Shown here: one piece after another, positions 32,039 through 41,629 of the stretch
How the letters are laid out: each line of letters opens with the position of its first letter
How positions within the stretch are numbered: the first letter of the stretch is position 1
Origin: Aurelia coerulea
Lineage: Eukaryota; Cnidaria; Scyphozoa; Semaeostomeae; Ulmaridae
NCBI GenBank assembly: GCA_039566865.1
Contig: CM076952.1
Span: forward strand, 13,164,501 to 13,228,500
DNA length: 64,000 nt
Reading direction: 5' to 3'
Made by a program: the position numbers and the translations under genes
Notes under the pieces: generated by a model
Told to the model about the DNA's origin: nothing
Seen by the model: the letters and a program-made list of their open reading frames with translations, nothing else
Database searches by the model: none

Positions 32039-32470
32039 ATACCCCCCCCCCCCCCCCGTGGCCACACCACTGCATTAGCTAAGAGAAATTAGCAATTTAG
32101 CTTCAGGATGAAGAATTGAAATCTTTGCGTTGTTTGCAATTTATTACATGTTGCAAAATGTTTATAACATTATGATCACGCTGTTTTGCTACCGAATTAT
32201 CGTTTAGGATTGAGTCTTTAGGGTTCCAGGCTTAGTAGTGGAGCTATTTGCAAAACATCATATGATGATAGAAAAGGGAATATTCTGTTTCTATTTGCCA
32301 GCACATTTAATCACATTTGCATTATGTTCGTTCTTTCGAGAAGGCCCCAAAGTGGCATAGGCATTTGGGGTAAAAGTAGCATTTTGCTCGTCAATGGTGG
32401 GGGAAGTCATAGGGCCTGGTGGGGCAATTCCCCCACCACTGAGTATGTTAAAAAATGCCCTGGATGTTGC

Positions 32471-32958
32471 TGATGATGTCAACATTAAACTTGAAATAGC
32501 CATCAATAATTAGCCAAGGACTTCAGTGAAATTCTGTCCATATTTCTCAGGTATAAAATGCATGCACAGTAAACAACTGAAGACAATTTGAGTTTCACAA
32601 TTGTATCTTAACATGATTGCGGAGCAACAATATTTGCTGCGATTGGTGGTTAACAATATGAAGAGACACTGATGACTGATCAAGCCTCTTTGGAATTTAC
32701 AGCCTTACTTGCAGATGATGTTGCGAAGAGCTTCAACCTTGCGAAGAGCAAACACCAGGATAGAAAATGGCTACCAGTTTTGCTAAACTATTCAAAGATT
32801 CCGTCGCACAAACAAATCTTATCGAAAACTGAACCTTGATACATTTTCCAATTGCAAGTTATGTTTACAATACTAACAAATAACAAGATATCACGAAACT
32901 TGAATTGCAGAGTATACGACTCTGATTACCTGTTCTATTGTAATTGAAAAAAGTAGCA
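32471..32958. other. Unassigned sequence
   Basis: No gene or recognised repeat is seen. Confidence 0.4.
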
Positions 32959-32960
32959 TA

Positions 32961-33416
32961 CAGTAAAAACCAGCTTATATAAGAACCTACAATTTTGGAA
33001 GTCAGCCTAATTAGGTTCTTATGTTTTGGGTATTTAGTGGGAAATGGGGCTGCTCAGGTTCTTAACTTGGTTCTTAACTTGGTTCAGAGCTTTCAGGAAT
33101 TTCTTCAGATTCTAACTTCAGGTCTATTATTTTACTGTTAGTTCACATCACTTGAGTTTATGAGGTATTATTCCCAACATAAATTTGTGGAAGAATCGGA
33201 AATGTTTATATAATCCAGAAAAAAGCTTTCAAAAGCTTCTCATCAGGTATTATAAACATTTTTGATTCTTCCACAAACTTCTGTTGTGGATAAGACCCCA
33301 TGATCTCTTCAAATAAGAACCTATTTCAAATTCCAGGCTGAATGGGTTCTTATGCAATGGGGGTCTAATTGCAAAGGTTCTTAATTCACTAGATTTTTAT
33401 ATGCGGGTTATTACTG
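32961..33416. mobile_element. CAGTAAA-ended MITE (pogo-like Tc1/mariner ends), copy 1
   Basis: The left end CAGTAAAAACCAGCTTATAT is preceded by TA. The right end AAAAATCT...GGTTATTACTG mirrors a related sequence and is followed by TG (a decayed TA). AAGAACCT occurs near both ends. The same family is at 59970-60383. An internal hairpin is at 33185-33277. Confidence 0.65.
33185..33277. repeat. Hairpin with 30-bp arms
   Basis: The arms (TTTGTGGAAGAATC... and ...GATTCTTCCACAAA) flank a loop that itself contains AAAAGCTT / AAGCTT repeats. On the minus strand the loop holds CTGATGAG, but the GAAA part of a hammerhead core is absent. Confidence 0.7.
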
Positions 33417-33974
33417 TGCTAGAAAGATTCTCTTACAGTATCCAAGATGTGACCTGTTATGCTACATATGTTGTTAAGCATGTACTAACAAAGAGAACGA
33501 GACATCAGGTATGGTTGAAAACAAAGGAATACTTAAAAACCAACTTTGATTAGCTTTCTGACAGAATTGCATGGACCAAGCAACTCTGCTCCACAATAGC
33601 ATGTAAACCTAGTATTGCTGATTTATAAATACGTATCGCAAATTCCTCAGCAATGCCTATTTTGCACATGACCTTAGGATTGGTTTGTATAACAAGTAAC
33701 AACTTTGAATTGCTTATATGATAAAAAGTGGAAAGCAAGTTACATCAATGCTTACGAGTACCAAAGACAAGAAAATGTCACAGCGATGGAAAAGAAAAAA
33801 GCAGAACATTATGTGGACAAACGTTTTATCAAGAACTGTTATTTGCAATCATTGTATGAAACAGTTGAAATGTATATTCTATTTCATAGAGATGAATATT
33901 TCTTTTGTTTTGATGATAAAATTCCTAATGAAAGATTGCTGATAACATTTTTGCATTCAATATGAAAATATGAT
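33417..33974. other. Unassigned sequence
   Basis: An 86-codon plus-strand frame (33705-33965) and an overlapping frame exist, but neither has a motif or context that supports a gene. Confidence 0.4.
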
Positions 33975-33975
33975 A

Positions 33976-35519
33976 CCAGGTGAGTAACGGAAAATCCCCG
34001 TTTAAAAGGCCAGCATTCCCTAGATATCAAAGCAATAACATTTTTGACAATCATGGACATGCTCAAAATGAGTGGTGTCGCCCATTATGCCCATGTCGTC
34101 TCGAAATTCTGAGTTAGATCCAAAAAGAGCAATTAATGAAAAAACCAAATAGCCAGATTATTTCACCAACTAATGGAGAAAAAGATCACAGAGTATTGAC
34201 CTTTTACGTAAACTCTTGATACTGATTTTAGAAGATTTTAAAGAAGGGGGTAAAAACGTCGTTTTCTTCTAGCGTCGCCCATTATGGCCGAAGAAGATAC
34301 GATGAACACTACTCTCCGGTAAAAAGTTTTAATAAGAAAACAGTCTTAATTATTGTTCTTTGTTTATCATTTGGTACTTTAAACACAAAGATATCAATAA
34401 GAGTTAACATAACCATCGAGTTTTGGCAATTGAAATACATGCTTCGAGTTGTTCTAAATCCTGTCTTATCTCTTGTGATTGGATGGATGCGTTTTGGCAT
34501 AGTTTCTAAAATGAAAACAGACTTAATGTAATGCTGCATTTTATTGGGTTTCGATGATTGTCCAAGTCAGTAAGTAAGATTTTAGCCCAAATTGGTGTTT
34601 TTTTTTAAATAAATTTTGCATTTTAATATTTTGAAGCGATTGGAAACTTCTCTGGTAAACTGATGGAGATAATGGGCGATGAAAATAGCAATTAGCAGCA
34701 CTCAGACTCCAAAGCCTTAAATCTGAATCAGAAGTCACTTTGCTTTGGCTTCATTGTAGATTTCCTCTCAAGAGACAGGACTTCTGAAAAATCAAAGCAT
34801 ATTTGAAAAATTTGAAACCGCAAGGTGCCGAGCGAACGAAAAAGAAGGAAGGAATGTAAATATAATCATGAAATTTACAATACTTGAAAGAATCAACTAG
34901 AGATATGCACAAACCATCTCATTGGGTTTCAATGCAAATGAATTGAAACTTCAGTGAGTGTCAAATCATGATAAAACAGATGTCAGCGAAGATTTTCCGC
35001 GCAATTGCAATTTTATTACTAGTCGTCAGTCCCCTGAAATTTAATTTCTCTTGCTAGCCGGCCAAAATGGGCGACCGGCCATAATGGGCGACGCTACTCT
35101 AGATTAAAAAATTTACCTGATTGAAGTTGGCTAATTCCGTGCTGAAAGTATGAGGAACTGTCCCATGAAACCTTAAAAGCAGGTCTAAAATGTCATCCCT
35201 AGGAGCAGAGCAACATCATTTGGGGCAATTTTCATTCTCCTAAGAGGATGATAGGTGTTGTGTGTTACATAAGTCATTGCTAGAAGGCAAAAATATTGGG
35301 GAAATTTGTTCATGCTTTTAGGCACATTTTGAAGGTTTCTTCAGAGGGCATTCTTGAGAAAATCCATCATACTTTCAGAATGGAATGGCTTATATCAGTC
35401 AGGTACGTTCTGCAATGAATTTGAACATTTCCATAATGTATTTCCCAATATTACCGTCTTGATATCCAGAGAGCATCACTATGCCTGTTCCAACAGGCAT
35501 TGTTTTTTACCCAACTGGG
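33976..35519. mobile_element. Element of the CCGGGTGAGT family, split by a nested insertion
   Basis: The left end TACCAGGTGAGTAACGG and the right region TTTTTTACCCAACTGGG parallel the better-preserved copy at 56687-57242. Both share internal ATCAAAGCAATAA (left) and TCAGAATGGAATGGC (right). The 1030-bp element 34070-35099 lies inside it. Confidence 0.65.
34070..35099 (+). mobile_element. TA-type non-autonomous DNA element with GCCCATTATG ends, complete copy
   Basis: The left end GAGTGGTGTCGCCCATTATG and the right end CCATAATGGGCGACGCTACTC are inverted. TA follows the right end; AT precedes the left. The internal boxes at 34273-34290 and 34670-34680 repeat the GCCCATTATG core. The copy at 1-985 is its inverted relative. 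It has no transposase. Confidence 0.8.
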
Positions 35520-35601
35520 CCCGGTTGTTCAAAACTGGTATTAGGCTAATACCGGAGGACTATGCAAATGACTACAGAATCACGCTTTTAATCCAAGATT
35601 A

Positions 35602-35821
35602 GGGTGTCGGCGTTGGTAATCGGACGGCGGTGGTAATCGGACACTTGCGAAAACAGACAGAAAAGCATGTTACAAATGAAATCCATCAAAGTGGGTATTT
35701 CTTGGTATTGAAAGCTAACAGTATAGATACTAAACAACTTTACAAAAAGCCTTCACGAATGTAAAACACGCTAAAGAAGTTGCTTTCGTTCTGCTGGCAG
35801 TTTAGAAGCTGTCGTTGCGAA
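35602..35821 (+). mobile_element. Truncated copy of the 13597-14553 element
   Basis: It starts TA-GGGTGTCGGCG, followed by two GGTAATCGGAC boxes, and matches the reverse complement of about 14330-14553 (for example GAAAGCTA and AAAACACGCTAAAGAAGTTG). Homology stops exactly at an (ATT)n tract. Confidence 0.8.

Positions 35822-35899
<78 letters not shown>
35822..35899 (+). repeat. (ATT)n microsatellite with no LINE attached
   Basis: About 26 pure ATT triplets. This tract resembles the ones holding the endonuclease-type LINEs at 2.8-8.4 kb but has no such element beside it. Confidence 0.95.
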
Positions 35900-36138
35900 C
35901 AAATATCTATTTAAAGTAGGCTAAAAAATGAATAGCTAAATTACGGCTAATTAATACTTACCTCAGGAAAATGGACTATCAGTGCATCAGCCTCTCTCGC
36001 CCCAATTTTATTCCTTCGAAAATTGGCCTATGTTCAAGAATTCTTCAGGAACGCTACAAATAAGATATAGCTTTCAAAATTTCACATGTTACGTGAATTA
36101 TATCCAGGAATAACATGAAGGTATTTGTTTGTGTGATT
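35900..36138. other. Unassigned sequence
   Basis: No gene is seen. TCTCTCGCCCCA at about 35991-36002 recurs just beyond the palindrome (about 37002-37013), which may mark a duplicated flank. Confidence 0.4.
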
Positions 36139-37003
36139 TTCGAAAATCCTAGAGGAATTAAAGCTATTTGCTGCGAAGAAAGCTAATGGGCCTACCTTCA
36201 CCCGCCGCAGAATCCCAGTAATCGGCATTAAATCACTCTTTTTCGCAATAATAACCAGCGAATACATTAACGAATAACTTCACCACAAATTCAATTTCTT
36301 TCCACCATTTTATCATCGATAATTTCGATAAAATGTGACAAGACTTTACAGCCTCTGCAGCAAACCGTCCAACTACCGTCGATTCATAGTTTTCTTGTTG
36401 CAAACACAAGGAAAGCTTGCATAAAACAAAAGGTTGTGCAAGGCTCAGATCTCCCATATGACACAGCAAAATGTTACCATTGATAATAGATTGTACACCT
36501 TTGAGAATAGATTGCAGGGGAAATTTCTTTACACAAATTATGTACTTTTCCGATGTGACAAAGAAATTTGCAATCTTTGAGAAATGTTTTATTTTCTCTT
36601 TATTTTGCAACGATAGAAAGACTTTAGGAGTGTGCAATCTATTCTCAAAGGTATGATTTTGCTGTGTCATATGGAGACCTAAGTCTTGCAAAACCTTTTG
36701 TTTTATGCAAGTCTTGCAAGACTTCCAACGTGTTTGCAACAAGAAAACTTTGAATCGATGGTAGTTTGGACGGTTTGCTGCAGAAGCTGTAAAGTCTTGT
36801 CACATTTTATCGAAATTATTGATTATCAAATGGCGGAAAGAAATTGGATTTGTGGTGAAGTTATTCGTTAATGTATCCGCTGGTTATTATTGCGAAAAAG
36901 AGTGATTTAATGCCGATTACTGGGATTCTACGGCGGGTGAAGGTAGGCCCATTAGCTTTCTTCGCAGCAAATAGCTTTAATTCCTCTAGGATTTTCGAAA
37001 ATC
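36139..37003. repeat. Large foldback (~370-bp arms)
   Basis: The left arm 36139-36512 and right arm 36633-37003 are reverse complements with scattered differences, including GCTGCGAAGAAAGCTAATGG and GGGCCTACCTTCACCCGCCG. Both termini are the palindrome GATTTTCGAAAATC. The spacer (36513-36632) carries further short inverted pieces. The 169-codon minus frame across the left arm is probably incidental. Confidence 0.85.
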
Positions 37004-37336
37004 TCTCGCCCCACAGGTTAATCTGACTGCGGAGGAGAGTGCACCAGGCCCTTTTGCTTTGCCTGAACAGCGGTAGTTATTGACGGTCGGTGATAGAAAT
37101 GGAATAACGAATTCCGGCCACAAGAGCACGCCGTGCTCCACCCAATCACCAACCGTAAAAGACTTAGACGAACTTCTCCTTACCTAAGCAGAACTTAAAT
37201 AAAGCAGATCTGGAACAAAAACGCATACAGCCTACGATAAAGCACTAAAAAACAAGCCTACGATAAGGCACCATCCAATCATATACAAAAAGACGGGATG
37301 TCAAGGCACGCCCCCGCGTGTATGACCCCTAAAAGG
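37004..37336. other. Unassigned sequence flanking a DNA element
   Basis: CCTACGATAA(A/G)GCAC occurs twice (about 37231 and 37258). This sequence continues at 38687 beyond the inserted element. Its origin is unrecognised. Confidence 0.4.
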
Positions 37337-37338
37337 TA

Positions 37339-38684
37339 GGGTAAGACGGGGTAAAGTGAACTATTTTGGAGGTTTTTCAAGGATATCTTAAAGAGACTGT
37401 AGCTGAGGGCAAACTTTTTAACGTTGTTTTGACATTACGTCTTTGGGTCAGTTTATCCAGCAAAAATATTTTTCAAATATTTTTCCATTGTCTCACAAAA
37501 GAGCTTTCTTTGGCGACCGCTCTGCCTAGTTCACTTTACCCCAGGCCGGGGTAAAGTGAACTATTTAGCAATTGTTCGATAAAACCAAAATGATGCTGGT
37601 AAAACCCGAAAACATGATTTATTTTGCAACTCTAAGGAGTTCTTCGCATGCTAAAACGAAACAAACCCAATAATTTCACAAGAGGGAATTTAAAAGAAAT
37701 CAAATGATGACCTACGTTGAGAACGATCTGTGCAGATGAAACATTAACGAGAAACTATTGTCAAGGTCACAAATTCGAGTCAGATTGCGAGACCTGAATA
37801 CAATTCGATGAACAATAATGGGAATATACTTGGAAAATACTATATTGCATATAAATACCAAATCACTAAAAAGAGAAACACTATTTTCAAAATAGTTCAC
37901 TGTGCCTTGAAACCTCCACCCAGAAATAAAACCAAAAATAGTTATAAATCTATAACAATTATCAATAATCTAATTTAACAGTGATTGCCATTTATCCTTT
38001 CCATGTCGACAGGGATACTTGCTTCATCAAATCCCAATAAAATTCTTGGATCAATAGCCGCATCTTTGAATGAAGGTGAATTCTTGGAGGTTTCTCAGGG
38101 AGCTGGTATCAGAATATATTTCTGTGTCATCAGAGCGAGAAATTATCCTGCAAATTATGATTTTCTGAAGGCAGAATTATGAACCAAATGAGATTGAAAA
38201 GGTCTTCTTCATCTGACTTCGTGTTCACATGAGAAAATAAAAAGTCATGGGTAGTTCACTTTACCCCGGTCGAAGCAAAATATCGACTGAACGGTAGATC
38301 TTTTAAAATATTATGTTACCTGACAAAAATGACTTTCTTGGCCCTTTCCTTTTGGAAAAAGTAAAAACCTGGTATGTGCTTCAAATCGATCAAAACAATT
38401 ATAGAAATTAATTTCTTCTTTGGGTCAAAAAATAAGACCAAAGATAGAAGCCCAAACCTAAGAAGCATAATTTCCTGAGGTTGTTTTTACTGCCACGGGT
38501 AAAGGGATTTTTTGCAACAACCGAAAAAACTATTTTGCAAAAATGTTTTCATTTTCTGTGAGCTCATTTAACAAAGCATTGGGCATAAATCACCTTTTAT
38601 CATTGCATGTTTACTTTTGGAGAGAAGCGCCATTGTTCTGAGTAGTTCACTTTACCCCGTAGTTCACTTTACCCCGTCTTACCC
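37339..38684 (+). mobile_element. TA-flanked DNA element with GGGGTAAAGTGAACTA boxes, copy 1
   Basis: The ends GGGTAAGACGGGGTAAAGTG and its complement are flanked by TA (37337-37338, 38685-38686). The box GGGGTAAAGTGAACTA or its complement occurs at about 37349, 37530, 37553, 38251, 38641 and 38660. The 65-codon frame at 37985 is unconvincing. A decayed inverted relative is at 55433-56552. Confidence 0.85.
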
Positions 38685-38686
38685 TA

Positions 38687-39626
38687 AATAAAACGAAAAG
38701 TGGCGGCCAGGCAGGCCTAACTGTCACCAAAGATGCAGCTGGTGCTTAAGCACCCGGCGGTGCCTAAGCACCCGACAAGGCCTTTCGGCCAAACAACTGA
38801 TGCAAGGTGCATCCGACACGCCCTGTATTAAGGCATACAGCATTGATGCGATCTTGTATCATGCACGCCATTGACACTGCACACACGATGACACAACTTC
38901 GATACAGTAACATGACAACGATAAGCGATTTGCATGGGGCTGATGGCACGCCCACCCGGGCACACCATATTGCATCACATCCACATCGCACGGCTCCTTG
39001 ACTGCAGCTTAGTTTATACCAGAGCTTCCAACATGTCAGTCCATTTCTTGGTTCCATTGCGTTCCATTCCTACAAAATAAAAGGTTGTGTGCCGACTAGG
39101 CTTACGGCCCAGTCGTCACGAGGCATGCTTTTGGTACGATACACCCGACTGGCCCGATGACCCAACTAAACTGATGCAATATGCATCCAACTTGCCTTGC
39201 ATAAGCGTAAGCAGCTGATATCACTTGGGCTCGGCCCTTTCTATAGCAATAGCAACATTGAATTAACTCGAGTAAGCAACACAAACTCTGCGATATCACC
39301 GGGCGCAGCAATAACAACAGATTGCTTTCGTTAGCTTTTCACACCCGCACAATGGCATTTTACGAACCTGGGCTAAATTTATTGAAGATTGAAGGCTACC
39401 CGACTGCCTTATTGTGCACATCCCTCCTCTTTGTTAAATCAGCTCCCCAATTGTGAGGCAGATGCTAACTTCAATATTCGCGACTGGCCTAAACGGCCTT
39501 ACCTTTAACATTGAAGATATATGCTGTTTCTCACTCGTTCGATAGAACAACTATCGTTAGATTGACAAGCTGCCACAAACATGCTTAATAACAATAAGCA
39601 CATATATAAATTTCCCGAATTAATGA
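38687..39626. other. Unassigned sequence with a diverged direct repeat
   Basis: The block CTGATGCAAGGTGCATCC (about 38798) recurs as CTGATGCAATATGCATCC (about 39172), both followed by a CTT/CCT-rich stretch and GCATA. The repeat has no recognised origin, and the frames here are not convincing. Confidence 0.4.
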
Positions 39627-39627
39627 T

Positions 39628-40683
39628 TTTAAGGAAAAGAGCAGGCTTGAAATCCTCAAAAAGTCGTCAAAAACAAGGGATCGATTTGAAGCTATTTCAG
39701 ATCTTCAAAACACCAAGGAGCGTGATTCATTTTGGCTGAGAATATCTTCAAGTACCCAGGGACTATAAACTTGCTCTGAAGACTTCCGACTGGGTTGCCT
39801 ATTCCCAAGTTGAAATGAAACACGCTCCTCGATGTTTTGAAGATTTGAAATGGCTGTAAATCGATCAGTGGCGTAACGGAGACACTCGGGGCCCGTAGGA
39901 GTTTGGAAAGATGAGGCCCCTATGTGGGAAGGGGGTTCAGGGTGGTGGGTAAATTTTTGAAACCATACCCTTTAAAACTTCAAAAAATCCACGTTATGTT
40001 GAAAAGAAAGTTTTCACATAAAATCAACAGTAAATTTAGCACATTCTTAGGAATTGCGTTTCAAAAATCTAAATAGTTTACATAACAAATTTTTGCTCTT
40101 CGGTATAGAATTTATGATACCTGAATCTATTTGAAAGAAATACGGCAATATTCAAAGGTTAGGACGGTACTGTTTGTGCTGTTTGATGAAGATTACTTTG
40201 AACAAACAGAAATGTTTCCAAAAATATCCTCCCTGGCAGGTTCTTTGGCTTAAAACCTATGTTTAAAGCTTCTGCGGATAGTATTTGTGTGATAGGTGCA
40301 ATAAATTTAGTGCAGAATAAGCGTTCTCCCTTTATACCTGAAAGTTATCCATGCGAATAAACACAATCATTTTTAAAAGAATGTTAGTAAACATAATGCA
40401 AAGCCACAGTATGTTATTAGGTGCTCTAGCTCACAAGAATAAAGTTTTGAGACAAATTATAGGGAATAAACGAAAACGGAATGAAAATCCAGTGTTGTGT
40501 TAGCAGAATTTTAGCACAGTATGGCCAAGCACACAATACGAAAAATTTGCTGGGGGCCCCTCTTAATCGGGGGCCCTTAGTTCTTGAACTTAGGTCGCCT
40601 AAAATGCGTTACGCTACTGAAATCGATCCCCTGTTTTTGACGACTTTTTGAGGATTTCCGGCATGCCCTTTTCCTCAAAATCC
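39628..40683. repeat. Foldback element whose right arm is split by a hAT element
   Basis: The left arm (about 39628-39735) pairs with a right arm in two pieces, 39818-39865 and 40628-40683. The continuous left-arm string AAACAAGGGATCGATTTGAA corresponds to the junction where the hAT sits. Removing 39866-40619 and one copy of the duplication restores continuity. Confidence 0.85.
39866..40619. mobile_element. hAT-type non-autonomous element
   Basis: It starts CAGTGGCGTAACG and ends CGTTACGCTACTG, with a perfect 8-bp duplication AAATCGAT (39858-39865 and 40620-40627). It is 754 bp long with no transposase. The empty site is confirmed by the other arm of the foldback in which it lies. Confidence 0.9.
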
Positions 40684-41629
40684 TTAATGTTGAAACTTTA
40701 CCGCGCCGAAAAACTTGGCGAAAAAACTCATAGCATAGGCTAGTCTTTAGCGACAGAACAACATTTGAAGCATTTCAATCGGCCACTTACTTAATGTTCT
40801 GTAACAGATTGCGTTGGGTCACTTTTTTCTGGGTCACCCGGTACTATATTTGTGGATTCAACATACAACTTTATGAGTCAAATACAGTACATACATTCGA
40901 CACAGTTTGATCTCAAATCATATCAAAATCAACATGCAAACTTATTTAGCTCAATAAATGGAGAATTTTTGGTAACCCCTGGAAATTTGGATATAAGCGG
41001 GGGGGGAGGCTGAATGGAGAGGGGGCCTCATTTAAAATATCTGCTCAGATGCAAGGGGCTAATTAGAGAGGAGGGGACTTAACATAACTTTTACGGAATG
41101 TCGAAAGATTTCACAGTTCATTTGAAGCTATTGGCACAAGTGTCAACCTGCAACTGTGCGTTTTATACAACGATTTTCCTCAGGAGATTCACTTTATCTT
41201 TCTGGTTCATGAATAGGTCTTACCCCATTTCTGGGCACTTTTGTTTCATATGATGCAGTATGTTTTTATTACGGTGTGGAAAATGAGATTATTTCTGGAC
41301 AGATTTCTGTTCTTTTTGAACCCTATTCCACCTGGGCTCTTCTGATTCACTCCTCAACTGGGGGGGGGGCATTATGGCCCTCCCTAATTATTTCCAAAAC
41401 CGATAGATTCAAGACCGATAGATTCCAAATATGCATGTTGTTACACCTGGGGGAATAGCTTATCAAACTGTGTTAGCCAAAGTGAATGTCAAGGGACAGC
41501 CAAGTATCAAAAATCGAAATAATAGAGCTGATAAAAATAACAAAGTTCCCCTTTTGCATTGCATAACTTACTTCGGGGAGTACAGTTTGCAAACCAAGAA
41601 TAGGCTGGGTAGAATTATCAAAACATGCT
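40684..41629. other. Unassigned sequence with one dispersed repeat
   Basis: It contains the inverted partner (40935-41045) of 11815-11925. ACCGATAGATTC is directly repeated at about 41400 and 41413. No gene is seen. Confidence 0.4.

Larger units (their letters stand above)
31411..32072. mobile_element. hAT-type element nested in the hAT at 31194-32462
   Basis: It starts CAGCAGCGTGTCCAGGG and ends GTGGCCACACCACTG, with a perfect 8-bp duplication CATTAGCT (31403-31410, 32073-32080). The interior holds about 1.5 units of the 123-bp satellite (minus orientation, 31490-31672) and a near-perfect palindrome (31776-32038). It has no transposase. Confidence 0.8.
31194..32462. mobile_element. hAT-type non-autonomous element (outer)
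   Basis: It starts CAGGGCATTTTTTAA and ends TTAAAAAATGCCCTG, flanked by a perfect 8-bp duplication GATGTTGC (31186-31193 and 32463-32470). The 8-bp duplication and CAG...CTG ends are hAT hallmarks. The TIR similarity extends inward (AGTGGTGGGG on both sides). It contains the nested element 31411-32072 and no transposase. Confidence 0.85.

Noticed and set aside
33247..33277. Hammerhead ribozyme in the 33.2-kb hairpin
   Set aside because: On the minus strand CTGATGAG and a possible stem II are present, but the GAAA core and cleavage triplet are missing.
33705..33965. 86-codon plus-strand frame with an overlapping alternative frame
   Set aside because: No motif, no splice or promoter context, and two frames equally open; probably chance.
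36233..36742. 169-codon minus-strand frame
   Set aside because: It lies across one arm and the spacer of a large foldback, has no recognisable motif, and is disrupted in the mirrored arm.
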